From contig CM043958.1 in NCBI GenBank assembly GCA_014529385.2, positions 91,335,935 through 91,399,934 of the forward strand: a stretch of DNA of 64,000 nucleotides, written 5' to 3'. Shown one piece after another: positions 33,055 to 42,593 of this stretch. Positions within the stretch are counted from its first letter, which is position 1; each line of letters begins with the position of its first letter. The notes under the pieces were generated by a model. It was not told the DNA's origin. It saw only the letters and a program-made list of their open reading frames with translations, and made no database searches. The stretch is from Adiantum capillus-veneris (lineage: Eukaryota; Streptophyta; Polypodiopsida; Polypodiales; Pteridaceae). Made by a program: the position numbers and the translations under genes.

Positions 33055-34047
33055 TCAGATTATTTACTTTTTCTTGACATTTTAGGCCAAATTATGTTTT
33101 GACTTGATTCCTAGGCTTAAAATAACTCATGAAAAGACTGTCCATGGAAAAATGCAAAAAATGATTTATTTCAAGCGTGAAGTAAATAATCGCGATTATT
33201 TGCTTTCGGCTCAAAATTGACCAAGGTTGATACCAATGACTCATTGCATGTGTACAAATAACTTTTGTAAAGCCACATAGGATTTGGATCACCAAACTGG
33301 CAAAAAACTGGGTAAAAACCAAAGTTTGTACTAACTTTTGGAAACTTGAATGTAAATTTGGGAAAGAATTGTCCAAACTCAACGAAAATTGATTCATAGG
33401 CTTATATTGATGTGATAAACATTTGTACATGCTCACTTGACCAAAAAGATGCAAAAAGTTACCAGGAGTAAATAATCACGATTATTTACATTTTTCCCAT
33501 TTTGCATACCACTACTTTTACGATGTTGTAATAAGCCCACAAATCAAATTTGGTAAGATTTGGATCATTGGATTGAAAATTGTGGCCAAATTTGCAAAGT
33601 CAGGTCTGCAGACAGAAAACTGATAACCATTTGACAAAAAATTGTCCAAGCTTGATAAAACTAGGCTAGAGACCTTAAGTTGAGGTGCTTAACAGATCTG
33701 TGTCAAGATTGGGACAAAAACTTGCAAAATATTAGTCAGAGTAAATAATCGCGATTATTTGCGTCTGCTTCAAAAATTGGTATTCTTGCATATTTGAGCA
33801 TACCACAAGGTCAAGCATATCAAGTAGACCACACAAATCAATTTTGGTGAAATTTGGATCACAAAAGTGAGACTTAAGCCAGATTCTTGAAATCAGAGTC
33901 TGCGAACACGAAACAGTTGATAAACTTGAACAGATTTTGTCCAAACTTGTTGAAACTTGTCCAAAGACCTTAACAGGTTGGATACTTGGCAAACCAAGCC
34001 AAAAATAATTAAAAAACTGACAAAAGTAAATAATCACAATTATTTAC
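33055..34047 (+). repeat. Leader repeats with 22-base palindromes (element C)
   Basis: Four palindromes of the form GTAAATAATC/GATTATTTAC around a CG centre lie at 33182-33203, 33468-33489, 33741-33762 and 34026-34047, with start-to-start spacing 286, 273 and 285. The DNA between them is a diverged tandem repeat (shared phrases: CACAAATCAA, TTTGGATCA, TTGTCCAAACT, ACCTTAA). A half-site (CAGATTATTTAC) is at 33055. The block lies between primer site and gag. Confidence 0.85.
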
Positions 34048-34438
34048 TACTACTACAGAGAGATATCATTTTTTACTTTTGAACTTGTACAGTGTTAGAC
34101 CAGCATAATACAAAGCCATCGGGCAATTTTGCGTTCAATCGGATCCAAATTGGTACATGTTCACTCAGTTTCCAGGTTGCAAATTAATCCTTTGATTTTT
34201 GCCAAAGTCGAGTCTGAAAATATCAACTGCTGACTAAATTAGCTCGATTTGAAGTGATACACATAGACCAATCACAATAGTTAGCAAAAATTACACGGTC
34301 TTTGTGAAAGAATAGCTAACTTGATAAAATTTGTACAGGAATCGGTACCGTGAAAAAATTTGCAATCTAGTCAAGTGAAAGAAATTGACAACAAGTCAAT
34401 CAAAGGTAAGTACTCTATTCAGGGCTTCACAAGTCTTT

Positions 34439-35445
34439 ATGAACCTTACATCTGGTCGTGTACTAGGAAATTAGGGCATATTTAGAGAAACCTCTAGGAG
34501 AGTATCCACCGAAGAAAGTGTGAATCAAGGCAATTCTTTGCACACTATCCTTGAAGAAGTCTCAGACACTTTTTCTGATTCAACATCCAAAATGTCTTCT
34601 TATTCGACTCACTCAAAAACCGGAATGACAATGCGCTATAAGCATATACTCTCTTTTTATAATGCTAATTGCCATGGAGCTCAGGTTTACTTGGATCCTA
34701 ACGAAGAGCACGCTATTTGCATCGATGATCATAGTATTGAGTTCGAAGAGGAAATCAGGGCAAACAAACAAGAAAAAATGTACATAGATAGAAACAGAAC
34801 TCAGTATTTACAAGTCAAAAACCCTGACGTGATAGACAAATGGGGGTTAGAATTAAATACCATAATTCCAAATATGGTTGTAAAAGAAGGACCGTCAACT
34901 TTAGAATTCGAGAGATACAATCAAGTTGATTTGAAGCCCTTGAAACGGCTTAGTACTGACAATCCTAGGATAAGAGTCTATTGTTTAGGATAGAAATGTA
35001 AAATTTCTTCTGTGAACTACGCATGCTAAATCACGACAACTAACATCCATAAAGATCATCTATATCTTCAATATCAAGGAAAAGGGATCAACAGATCTAC
35101 CAACCTACCTGTTTAGGGATTGTTATATCAACAACTTTGTTATGATGGCTCCTGAGGAGGTGGAACAAACCAAATATCAAGGATATTCAATAAGGGATTG
35201 GATATTGGGCCAAGGACCAGAAACTATTCCAAGAAGAACACCGTGAGAGATCTTCTAAGAGTAATGTTAAGAAACCAGAAACCACCTCATCACGCAAAAA
35301 ACCGGGTGACACTAAGGCCAGTCCAGGGCTACATGAGTCACTATTTTCAATAGAGTGATTTGAAAGACTTGGAATATGACCAACTGCCAGGAGACCGAGA
35401 GTTGAACCAAATAGACACGTCATGCAAAAATGGGTCAAACTTTCT
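34439..35445 (+). pseudogene. Element C: gag N-terminal part
   Basis: The frame starts at ATG 34439 (MNLTSGRVLGN), meets TAG at 34472-34474, then continues through NSLHTILEEVSDTFSDSTSK and MRYKHILSFYNANCHGAQVY to 34993. Further shifts follow. It matches the C3 gag (61018-62349) up to FQKWVRKYSGS-equivalent sequence near 35440, where homology stops abruptly. The rest of the gag lies in reverse orientation at 39.85-38.2 kb. The N-terminal region (about 280 residues before the capsid) has no known fold that I recognise. Confidence 0.8.
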
Positions 35446-35465
35446 GACAATTCATGTCCTATGCA

Positions 35466-36614
35466 CTACAAATCCTTAGCTACCCTTAGTGTCGACAATA
35501 GGAATTCTATTGAAAGTATGGCATCAAGACCATAAACAAGGTTAGAGGATGTAGCATTTAAAGCTGTTTTGAATGAAACTCGATAAGCCCATAGAGCTGC
35601 ATGGAGATTCATTTCCCAGTATGTCCTTCCTAAACTAACCACTTTAGTCAATACCGAGCTAAGAATCTTATTCATATGCTTAGCTTTTCTGTTTGCTTGT
35701 GGGTGATAGGGACCTGATTTGTTATGGATTACCATAAATTCATTAAGTAGATACTCGATTATCTCATTAAGTAAATGAGTTTCACTATCACTGACAATTT
35801 CTATTGGCAGTCCATATCTTGTGAATACATACTCATATAAGAATGCGGCAGTGGTTCTAGCATCATTCTTTTGAGTTGCTTTAGCCTCAGCCCACTTAGT
35901 CAAATAATCCATAGCTACAATAATATATTGAGCTTGGGTTTTATAAGAAAGTCGTTGTATTGGCCCAACAAAGTCTATACCCCATTTTGCGAAAGCTCTA
36001 GCTCCCATCATTGGTCTTAAGAGCATGCTATCTATATGTGTTGGCATTTGTACTCGTTGACAAGCATCACATCTCCGAACATATTCTTTGGCATCTGCAA
36101 AAAGTGTTGGCCACCATATGCTTGCCATTAAGATTGCTCTTGCAGTGTTCTCACTAGAAAAGTGACCTCCAGCTAATCCAGCATGTGCTTCTTCTATAAT
36201 CGGAATATATTCGTTTTCATTTGCACAAAGATGCAAATGTTGATCCTTACCTCTTCGATACAATTGGTTTCCAGTAAGAGCATAGTCTCTTGCTTCAGTC
36301 TCAATTGTTCTTTGATGGCGTTTACTCATATCCTCAGGAAATGTTCGGCTTGATAAGTAATTAGCTAGATAGTTACTCCACTTAGGAACATGTAACATTT
36401 GGAACAACGTTACATGAGGTATGGGTGTTTGTTTTTGACATTGAGGACAATTCTTTACAAAAGAGCAAACATCACTCCTCATAGTTGGACAATATACTCC
36501 AAGTCTCAAGACCCTTTGCACAGTTTGGTCTTCCGCAAAGTGAAGTCCTACTATGGTAATATGTGCTTGACTTAGGTATTGGGTTTTCTCTTTAGGATTA
36601 ATGCATAAGAGCAA
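35466..36614 (-). pseudogene. Element C: integrase with two zinc-binding modules
   Basis: One open frame of 382 codons. It has two complete H-x6-H-x30-C-x2-C modules: H18, H25, C56, C59 and H144, H151, C182, C185. Between them lies a normal integrase-leading segment (VPKWSNYLANYLSS, ALTGNQLYRRGKD). The core has D214 (KWGIDFVGPIQ) and D276 (EIVSDSETH), but the residue 36 after D276, where Glu is expected, is Lys312 (HPQANRKAKHMNK), so it is probably inactive. ALWAYRVSFKTALNATSSNLV and VYGLDAI follow. C-terminal domain missing at the junction near 35460. RT/RNase H are absent upstream. Confidence 0.85.
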
Positions 36615-36628
36615 TATTCAATCTTGAT

Positions 36629-37656
36629 TTATTTTGTACTATGCCTACTAGCTAGTAATTGATGCATAGCCGATTGCTCAAGTAATCCGATTGCAATAGG
36701 AAGTGGTATTTGTGAATCCACTTGAGCTATTGTTATCAATGATACCATATTTTTGACCATTGAGTTCTTTCTAAGATACATTCTTCCCATTTTAAGCTTC
36801 CATTTTTTGAAGCTCCACACGTCCAAATAGGAGTCTCTTTGTTTAACCATGATGGAAGCTTAGTTCTAGCCGAAGAGATTGAATCGAACTCTTGTATGGG
36901 CGTTTTCATGACATCTCTATAAGTGTGATCTTTTAGATTAACCCTTGTTATAGATCCCACTTGCTTCAAGTACAGATAATTGTTTCCCCAATCTTAGATA
37001 AGTTGTACCTATCGCATGAAAGGTCTTCCCAATAGGATTTCATAATTGAGCTTCTTCCCAAAGTCTACTATGGAAAAAGTGTGTTGATATTCAATCCCAC
37101 AGGAATTAGCTGTCACTTTTTCAAGCAGTCCTAAGGATTAGTTTGTCAATGATTGGCTATCCCAAGGATTCTCATACTGCTTTTGTGGCTATGGCTATAC
37201 CTGCCCCACTATCCAGTATTGCCATGGTTTCTATGTCATTATATTTCACTGGAAGGGTTGCATTTCCTTCTTTCCCTTCGTAATATTCTCTGACTTTGTT
37301 CATTGGAATAGATCGAATCTCTTTGTTATCCATTTCGTGTTTCAATCTTCCCAAATTTTTTGAGATTATCCCTGTTATCCCCACCTTCTCTAGGGTTTTC
37401 TATAGATCATTCCATAATATGGTCTGATTTTTAACAATTCTCCCAAAGTAAGAGTGCATTGGATGGGTGTAGACATGATCGAAAGAATGTTATCTACTTC
37501 TAAGGTCTGTTCCGCTCTTTTTACCTGAGTGGTCTTACACACTATGAATTCATATTCGTTGTCTCCCAAGTAAGAGGGTAATGTTTTCAAGGTCAATGGT
37601 TTAGACATTCCTTCAAATCCGCAATCCTCATACAAGGATTGTACATCCATGTCCAT
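36629..37656 (-). pseudogene. Element C: PR1 retropepsin and linker
   Basis: Pre-protease stretch 37656-37390 (MDMDVQSLYEDCGFEG, ending YGMIYRKP). PR1 active site AILDSGAGIAIATKAV is near 37170-37230. EILLGRPFMR is near 37010-37030 after a shift. Linker HTYRDVMKTPIQEF and EECILERTQ as in element D. Stops are frequent. The linker passes into the integrase frame at about 36620 without RT or RNase H. Confidence 0.8.
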
Positions 37657-39887
37657 ATTAGGAGGTAGGTTGTGTAACCAAACTTCCTCTATAGGAGCTG
37701 ACTTTAGAGTTAGGCTCCGATCATTGATCTCTGTAAATTTTTTCCATAAGTGTCATGGGCAGTCTTCCTCTACAAATGGAATTCCGTCTAAGACATCTTC
37801 GCTGTCCGGCACTATAAGTGCTGGCTCTTTTGGTTCAAAGTGAGGTTCCACCACCACTTTGGAATTTTCTCGATTGTCTCTTATCCCACAAGCTTCTCAG
37901 GTTTTGCGATACTTTCGAGCTTGGGTTTTTGTTTTTCTAGCATCTCTTGTGTGATTCTTACCAAATTTTGATAAGATTCAAGCTTAGTTGCTTCCATGTC
38001 TGGAGAAGGATAGTTTTTCCATTTGTTTTCATGTTTTGACCTGCTTGGTAGGCTTCCAAGGCTGCATTAATAGGCTCTAAAATTTTATAAACCAAAATTG
38101 ATCCTCCAAATTTCATGATTGTTTTATTTATTTTGCTTCTAGTTTCTTTTACCTTCTCTTGGAATAGCTGTTTTTCTTTCTCTCCAATTTCAGCTCGTTG
38201 TTTCTATTTTCTCATCTCATACCTTTTGCTTCTGCTTCTTTTGGTCTTTTGAGAGGCAATTTTTGTATTATCTGAATCATCAGAGGAGTTATGTTTCTTT
38301 TTCTTAGCCTGAGCTCTAGTGATTACCTTGATTGTAACAATTGGTTCACTCTCAGATGAGCTACTAGGTATCACTTGGACTACGTTTACTACTATTTTAC
38401 CCTTGTTTAAAGGATTTTTAGGACAATCTTCCGGGAAGTGTCCTCCTTTTTTGCAACATTGTATGCAATAAGCTTCAACTGGCTCGAGGTTCTTGTCAGG
38501 CTCCAAGAATTAATTTTTCCAATGATCATCTGCACCAGAGTTATGACAGTTTCTCATTCTTGGCTTAATCATGGGTCTTACCATAGGAGGTCTAGTACCC
38601 TGATTAGACACATAGTACATTGGTGCTATCTTCCGGGAAGTGTCCTCCTTTTTTGCAACATTGTATGCAATAAGCTTCAATTGGCTTGAGGTTCTTGTTA
38701 GGCTCCAAGCGTTAATTTTTCCAATGATCATCTGTACCAGAGTTATGACAGTTTCTCATTCTTGGCTTAATCATGGGTCTTACCATAGGAGGTCTAGTAC
38801 CCTGATTAGACACATAGTACATTGGTGCAAGCTCTGGTGTAGTATAAGTCACAGGTTCTTCCATTGGTGGTGGATGTGAATTAAACCGATCTCCTTCTAC
38901 CATTATTGTAGACGGACTAGGTTCAGCATAGCGTGTAATAGGCACTAGTGCTTGTGCATCTATGACTCCTTCTGAATGCATGTACTTTACAAGCACTGCA
39001 TTATGTCTTGGATATGGAAGTTGTTGACCCAACACGTGTTGAGGCCTTTCCATACCCATCGGTGGTCTTTGAGTTGGTGCCATGTTAGGCTGGTATCTAT
39101 ACATGGGTTGTCCTTGTGGCCTCATGGGTACATACTGCACATTCCCATCATACTTTGCTCGGTAGTATCATTCATTGGTCTCATGGTTGGTCCATTTACC
39201 CTCGATTGTACACCATTTTTGCAGTCTAATTGGTTGTCCTTGTTGAGGTATCCCTTGCCCTGGTCCCCTCATAGATGCTTTTTGCATGTTATTCATCATG
39301 TCAGTCATCCTTTTGAGCATGTCTTCTATGGTTGAAAGTGGTGCTGCAGCAGCGGTTCCCACTTATGTTGGTTTAGTGGATGCTATTTTCTCACTTTGGT
39401 TATCCTTCGGGACATCTTGTTCGTTGAAAATATCACAGTTGTCTCCTAAGTCAATAGCATCTGACACACACTCTTCTAGGGTTGTATGCTTCTTGCTATA
39501 TAGTATATCATGAAGTTCTTTGTTTAGCAGTCCCTCTAAAACAATGATACTAGTCGTTATTTTATAGCTATCTCTAGCTCTTGGCATCGGGCAATGTATT
39601 GTTTCATTTGAGTTGCACAATCCCTAACAGACTCACCTTGTTTCTGTTTAAAGCTGTAGATTTGAGCTACCGTATTGTGTTTGATCCCTGTTTTGGAACA
39701 AGCACCTACAAATCCTTGAGCTAATGTGTTCAACTCCATGATTGACCTTGGTGGAATGTTTTGGAATCATTTTAATGCTTTTTCTTCTAATGTCATTCCA
39801 AACCCCTCGAATTAAGTATGGAAATTGAATATGCGTGTTGCTCTTAGCTATGTAATTTGATTCCCATCTAGTTACAAAAATATTCAA
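37657..39887 (-). pseudogene. Element C: gag capsid C-part, zinc knuckles and basic tail
   Basis: Reading leftward from about 39850: HIQFPYLIRGVWNDI-type start (equivalent to FDFHTQFEGFGMTL in C3), ELNTLAQGFVGACSKTGIKH, LLNKELHDILYSKKHTTLEE, a Pro/Gln-rich stretch (PMRPQGQPMYRYQPNM), then knuckles CHNSGADDHWKN (one Cys to Ser) and CIQCCKKGGHFPEDC. The basic tail has AQAKKKKHNSSDDSDNTK. It continues to a region matching the C3 gag end (ILEPINAALEAYQAG). Several frameshifts. It begins exactly where the plus-strand gag part stops. Confidence 0.85.
38427..38829 (-). repeat. Tandem duplication of the zinc-knuckle segment
   Basis: About 201 bases (38427-38627) are repeated head to tail at 38628-38828 with only a few differences. 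The unit holds both knuckles and YYVSNQGTRPPMVRPMIKPR. 201 bases is 67 codons, so the frame is kept. Both copies carry the same TAA after DDHWKN, so the stop predates the duplication. Confidence 0.9.
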
Positions 39888-40494
39888 AAAAGGGGATTTA
39901 GTTTTAGTCTATTCCCTTAAGCAACACATTCCCAAATTTAAGAAAAGTGAAACGCATCGTTTATTATTGAAGATGTATCTCCAAGTGGAGCAGTTAAGTT
40001 GTCCACCTCATTAGGAAAATTTTGGACTAAAAAATGGGCCTTGTAAGAATTGTTGGTGTGGCATAGCTTTCAAAAAGTGGGGATTGGTAATTTTTTTGCA
40101 AATAAGATCCAAACTTGTCGGAGGTTGGATATTTAGAATCTACTCTTCAAATGCTATTTATTGATGTATAGCATGCATGTATCCGACATTGCCTTCATGT
40201 AGATCTAGAAAAAGGTGATTTTAGATTACCGTAACGTAACAAAACCTGGCTGATTGAAAAAAAATGGCATAACTTTTATAGAAGTCATCCAAACTTTTCG
40301 GACCTTGGCTCTTTAGAATCCATTTTTCAATAACTTTCCAATGATAGGTCATATCATGGGGTTCTAAGCAATATTTAGAGGGGTCTACCGGGTTGCTTTC
40401 TTTTGTACAACTTTGATGATGTGGCACTCTTAAAAGGCCCAAAAATGAGTTCAAAATTTTTCTAATGAAAACCAATGGCTAATTGGATTAGTGG
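39888..40494. other. Spacer between reverse block and PR2 ORF
   Basis: AT-rich, no frame with motifs. Two internal stretches resemble each other (TGGCATAGCTTTCAAAAAG near 40058 and TGGCATAACTTTTATAGAAG near 40265, each followed by TCCAAACTT and TTTAGAATC). Might be leader or LTR sequence of an unidentified element. Confidence 0.35.
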
Positions 40495-41520
40495 ATGTCG
40501 TTTAAAGAAGTACAATTGCCGCTAACCAATGAATTGCTAGAAAGAATGCATGCAGACAAGCAAAGGAAGACAAAACGACATCAGGTTATTGATGAAGCCC
40601 AAGAGGAAGATCGACTTTGGGTACTCTAAAGGAAAGCTACTCTCAAGAATCAACAAATACATATTCCCATCAACACACTGGAAATAGATGATCGACAATG
40701 GGAATTGCAAAAAGATGTAGTGTCACCGGATGATGAATGGTTAGATGGAATGGACCTTCGCATCAAAGTACAACTCAACAACCATAGCACAAATGCATTG
40801 ATCGATACAGGAGCGAGAGTGAATGTAGTTAGTTGTTCCATGTACAAGAAAGAAACAAGGCAATCATTGATAGCAAGAATAGTGACTATCAAAGAATGTA
40901 ACAAGAACCCAACACAAACATTGGGAGTAGTCGGCTTGAATGTGATAGTACACGGTTATTCATGTCCTCATCAATTTGTATGCTTACAAGATGAACACAT
41001 GAATGAGACAATGATCCTTGGAATTCCATGGATGTGGACATACAAGGCAGGACCATATTGGGATACAAATCAGCTCAAACTATCACCTAAAGGTGGACAA
41101 CTCATTGTTCCAATTGTAGCAAGCAAGGAGGAATGGAAAGGAAATTACCAGCAGAGCAAACCACAAATTAATCAATCTTCTCCATACTATCGACAACAAG
41201 CAAATTCTATAAGTAGCATGCAAGGAGTCAGGAAAATTTGGGTACCAAAAGCACAGCTTAAGGAGGACAAGACGATTCAAATCTGGGTTCCCAAAACATC
41301 ATTGACAATACCAAAGACGGTTCCAAGGGTCAAAACTCAAAGACGAGTATCTCCGAGCAAGGAACCTAGCATGAAAAAAAAGAGCACTAATCTTCTCCGC
41401 AAATTGGAAAACAAATCAAGCAATGGAGAGTTAAGTCTCAGAAATCTCAACCACACCATTCTGACCAAGACAAACCAATATATCAATGGCGGAAAAAACC
41501 TCAACAACAGTCATTCTTGA
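40495..41520 (+). pseudogene. PR2 (retropepsin-like) plus W[VI]PK ORF, best preserved copy
   Basis: An ATG at 40495 opens 341 codons with one TAA (40627-40629). The frame after it (40705-41520) is intact. Retropepsin features: NALIDTGARVNVVS with catalytic D at codon 104, and MILGIPWM at about codons 173-180, a spacing usual for retropepsins. After about codon 240 comes a Lys/Ser/Gln/Thr-rich tail with KIWVPKAQL (near 41234) and QIWVPKTSL (near 41278). A shifted frame continues to about 41690 (HPDGTIKQRAQKLQDLLFG). It matches the PR2 segment fused after integrase in element G. It carries its own start codon here. Confidence 0.8.
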
Positions 41521-42593
41521 TACCAAACGCTTAGGAATTTAGCGTGCTAAAGCATCCTGATGGCACAATCAAGCAAAGAGCACAGAAGCTACAAGATTTG
41601 CTCTTTGGAAGACAACATCAGCAAGCCTCGACATCACAAACCCTTGAGTTAATTACTCAAGACCCAACTCTTGCACAACATAATGGTTTGAACTAAATTG
41701 ATCTTCAAATCATAGTAGAGCCAACCAGGGCTATGCAAAGACACGATTGTTCAACCCATGCACACAGTCGTCCCGGAGTACGCCATGTAGGAGGGTGCTA
41801 AGTAATTAAGGGCAATGTTTGAAGAGGGAGGAAAAAAGTTTGATGTTAGCGTGTGATTTTTGCAAAATTACCTAATAATGACCTTATAAATTTAACTAAA
41901 AATATCTCCCCAATGAGTGTAAATAGTGTAGATACTATCAGAAAATCATAAAAAAATAGTCCTTTTTGGTTATTTTTCATAATTTTTCTTGATATTGAGA
42001 CTTAAAAATGGAGAAATCCAGCAAAAAACAATAAATGTGTGTTTTTCAATGGATTTTCTTAATTATTGGATTTTCACTTTGCTTTTTCTAGCGCATTTTG
42101 TTATTTTCTTTGATTTTTTTAATAAATAGGTCAAAAATTAATAATAAATAGCAATGGAGCTCAGATGGAAAAACTGAAGACATGATGGTGGTCAAAAAGA
42201 CAAGACGGACAAGCATAAAAAATTTCAATCAAATCGGCAAATGGAAGCTGGAAGCCTAAATTAGGCGGGTAGACCTACTTTTGCAGAATTCTTGCAGAAT
42301 GAGCTACAGAGATCCGATTGGGGAAATTTTGGAGTCTAGCATAGATTTCACGGCCTAGTAGGACTAACGGGGGAATCTGGGAAAAAATGGTTCGGGAAGT
42401 CCGAGTATAGATACCCAAGGTAGGCTAAAACCACCTCATTTCCACTTGTTGCCTTTGGAGAGAGAGCCTTTTGACCCTCTTCATGCGTACTTTTCGGAGT
42501 CCATAGTCACCTCTTTTCAGCGCCGTCTCACACGAGACATGAGGGGTAAGTTCTTTACTCATCAATGATCCATTTTGTACGGCTTAGGAGCTC
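41521..42593 (+). repeat. 3' end of PR2 ORF, purine tract and LTR-like sequence
   Basis: Frame remnants end near 41790. GAAGAGGGAGGAAAAAAG (41821-41838) looks like a polypurine tract and is followed by TTTGATGTTAGCGTGTG, a possible LTR start. The next 700 bases are AT-rich without frames and end near CGTCTCACACGAGACATGAG. No matching second LTR is seen, so an LTR here is only possible. If true, the PR2 fragment is a separate insertion. Confidence 0.4.

Noticed and set aside
33182-34047. CRISPR-like array (palindromic repeats at regular spacing)
   Set aside because: The DNA between palindromes is itself a repeated sequence, spacing is about 280 bases, and the block lies in a retrotransposon leader.
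36629-36740. Hidden RT between PR1 linker and integrase of element C
   Set aside because: Only about 100 bases separate them and no palm or YxDD-like motif is present in any frame.
41839-42560. Firm LTR call after the PR2 ORF
   Set aside because: A purine tract and TG start are suggestive, but there is no second copy and no clear CA end or primer site, so it is kept as possible only.
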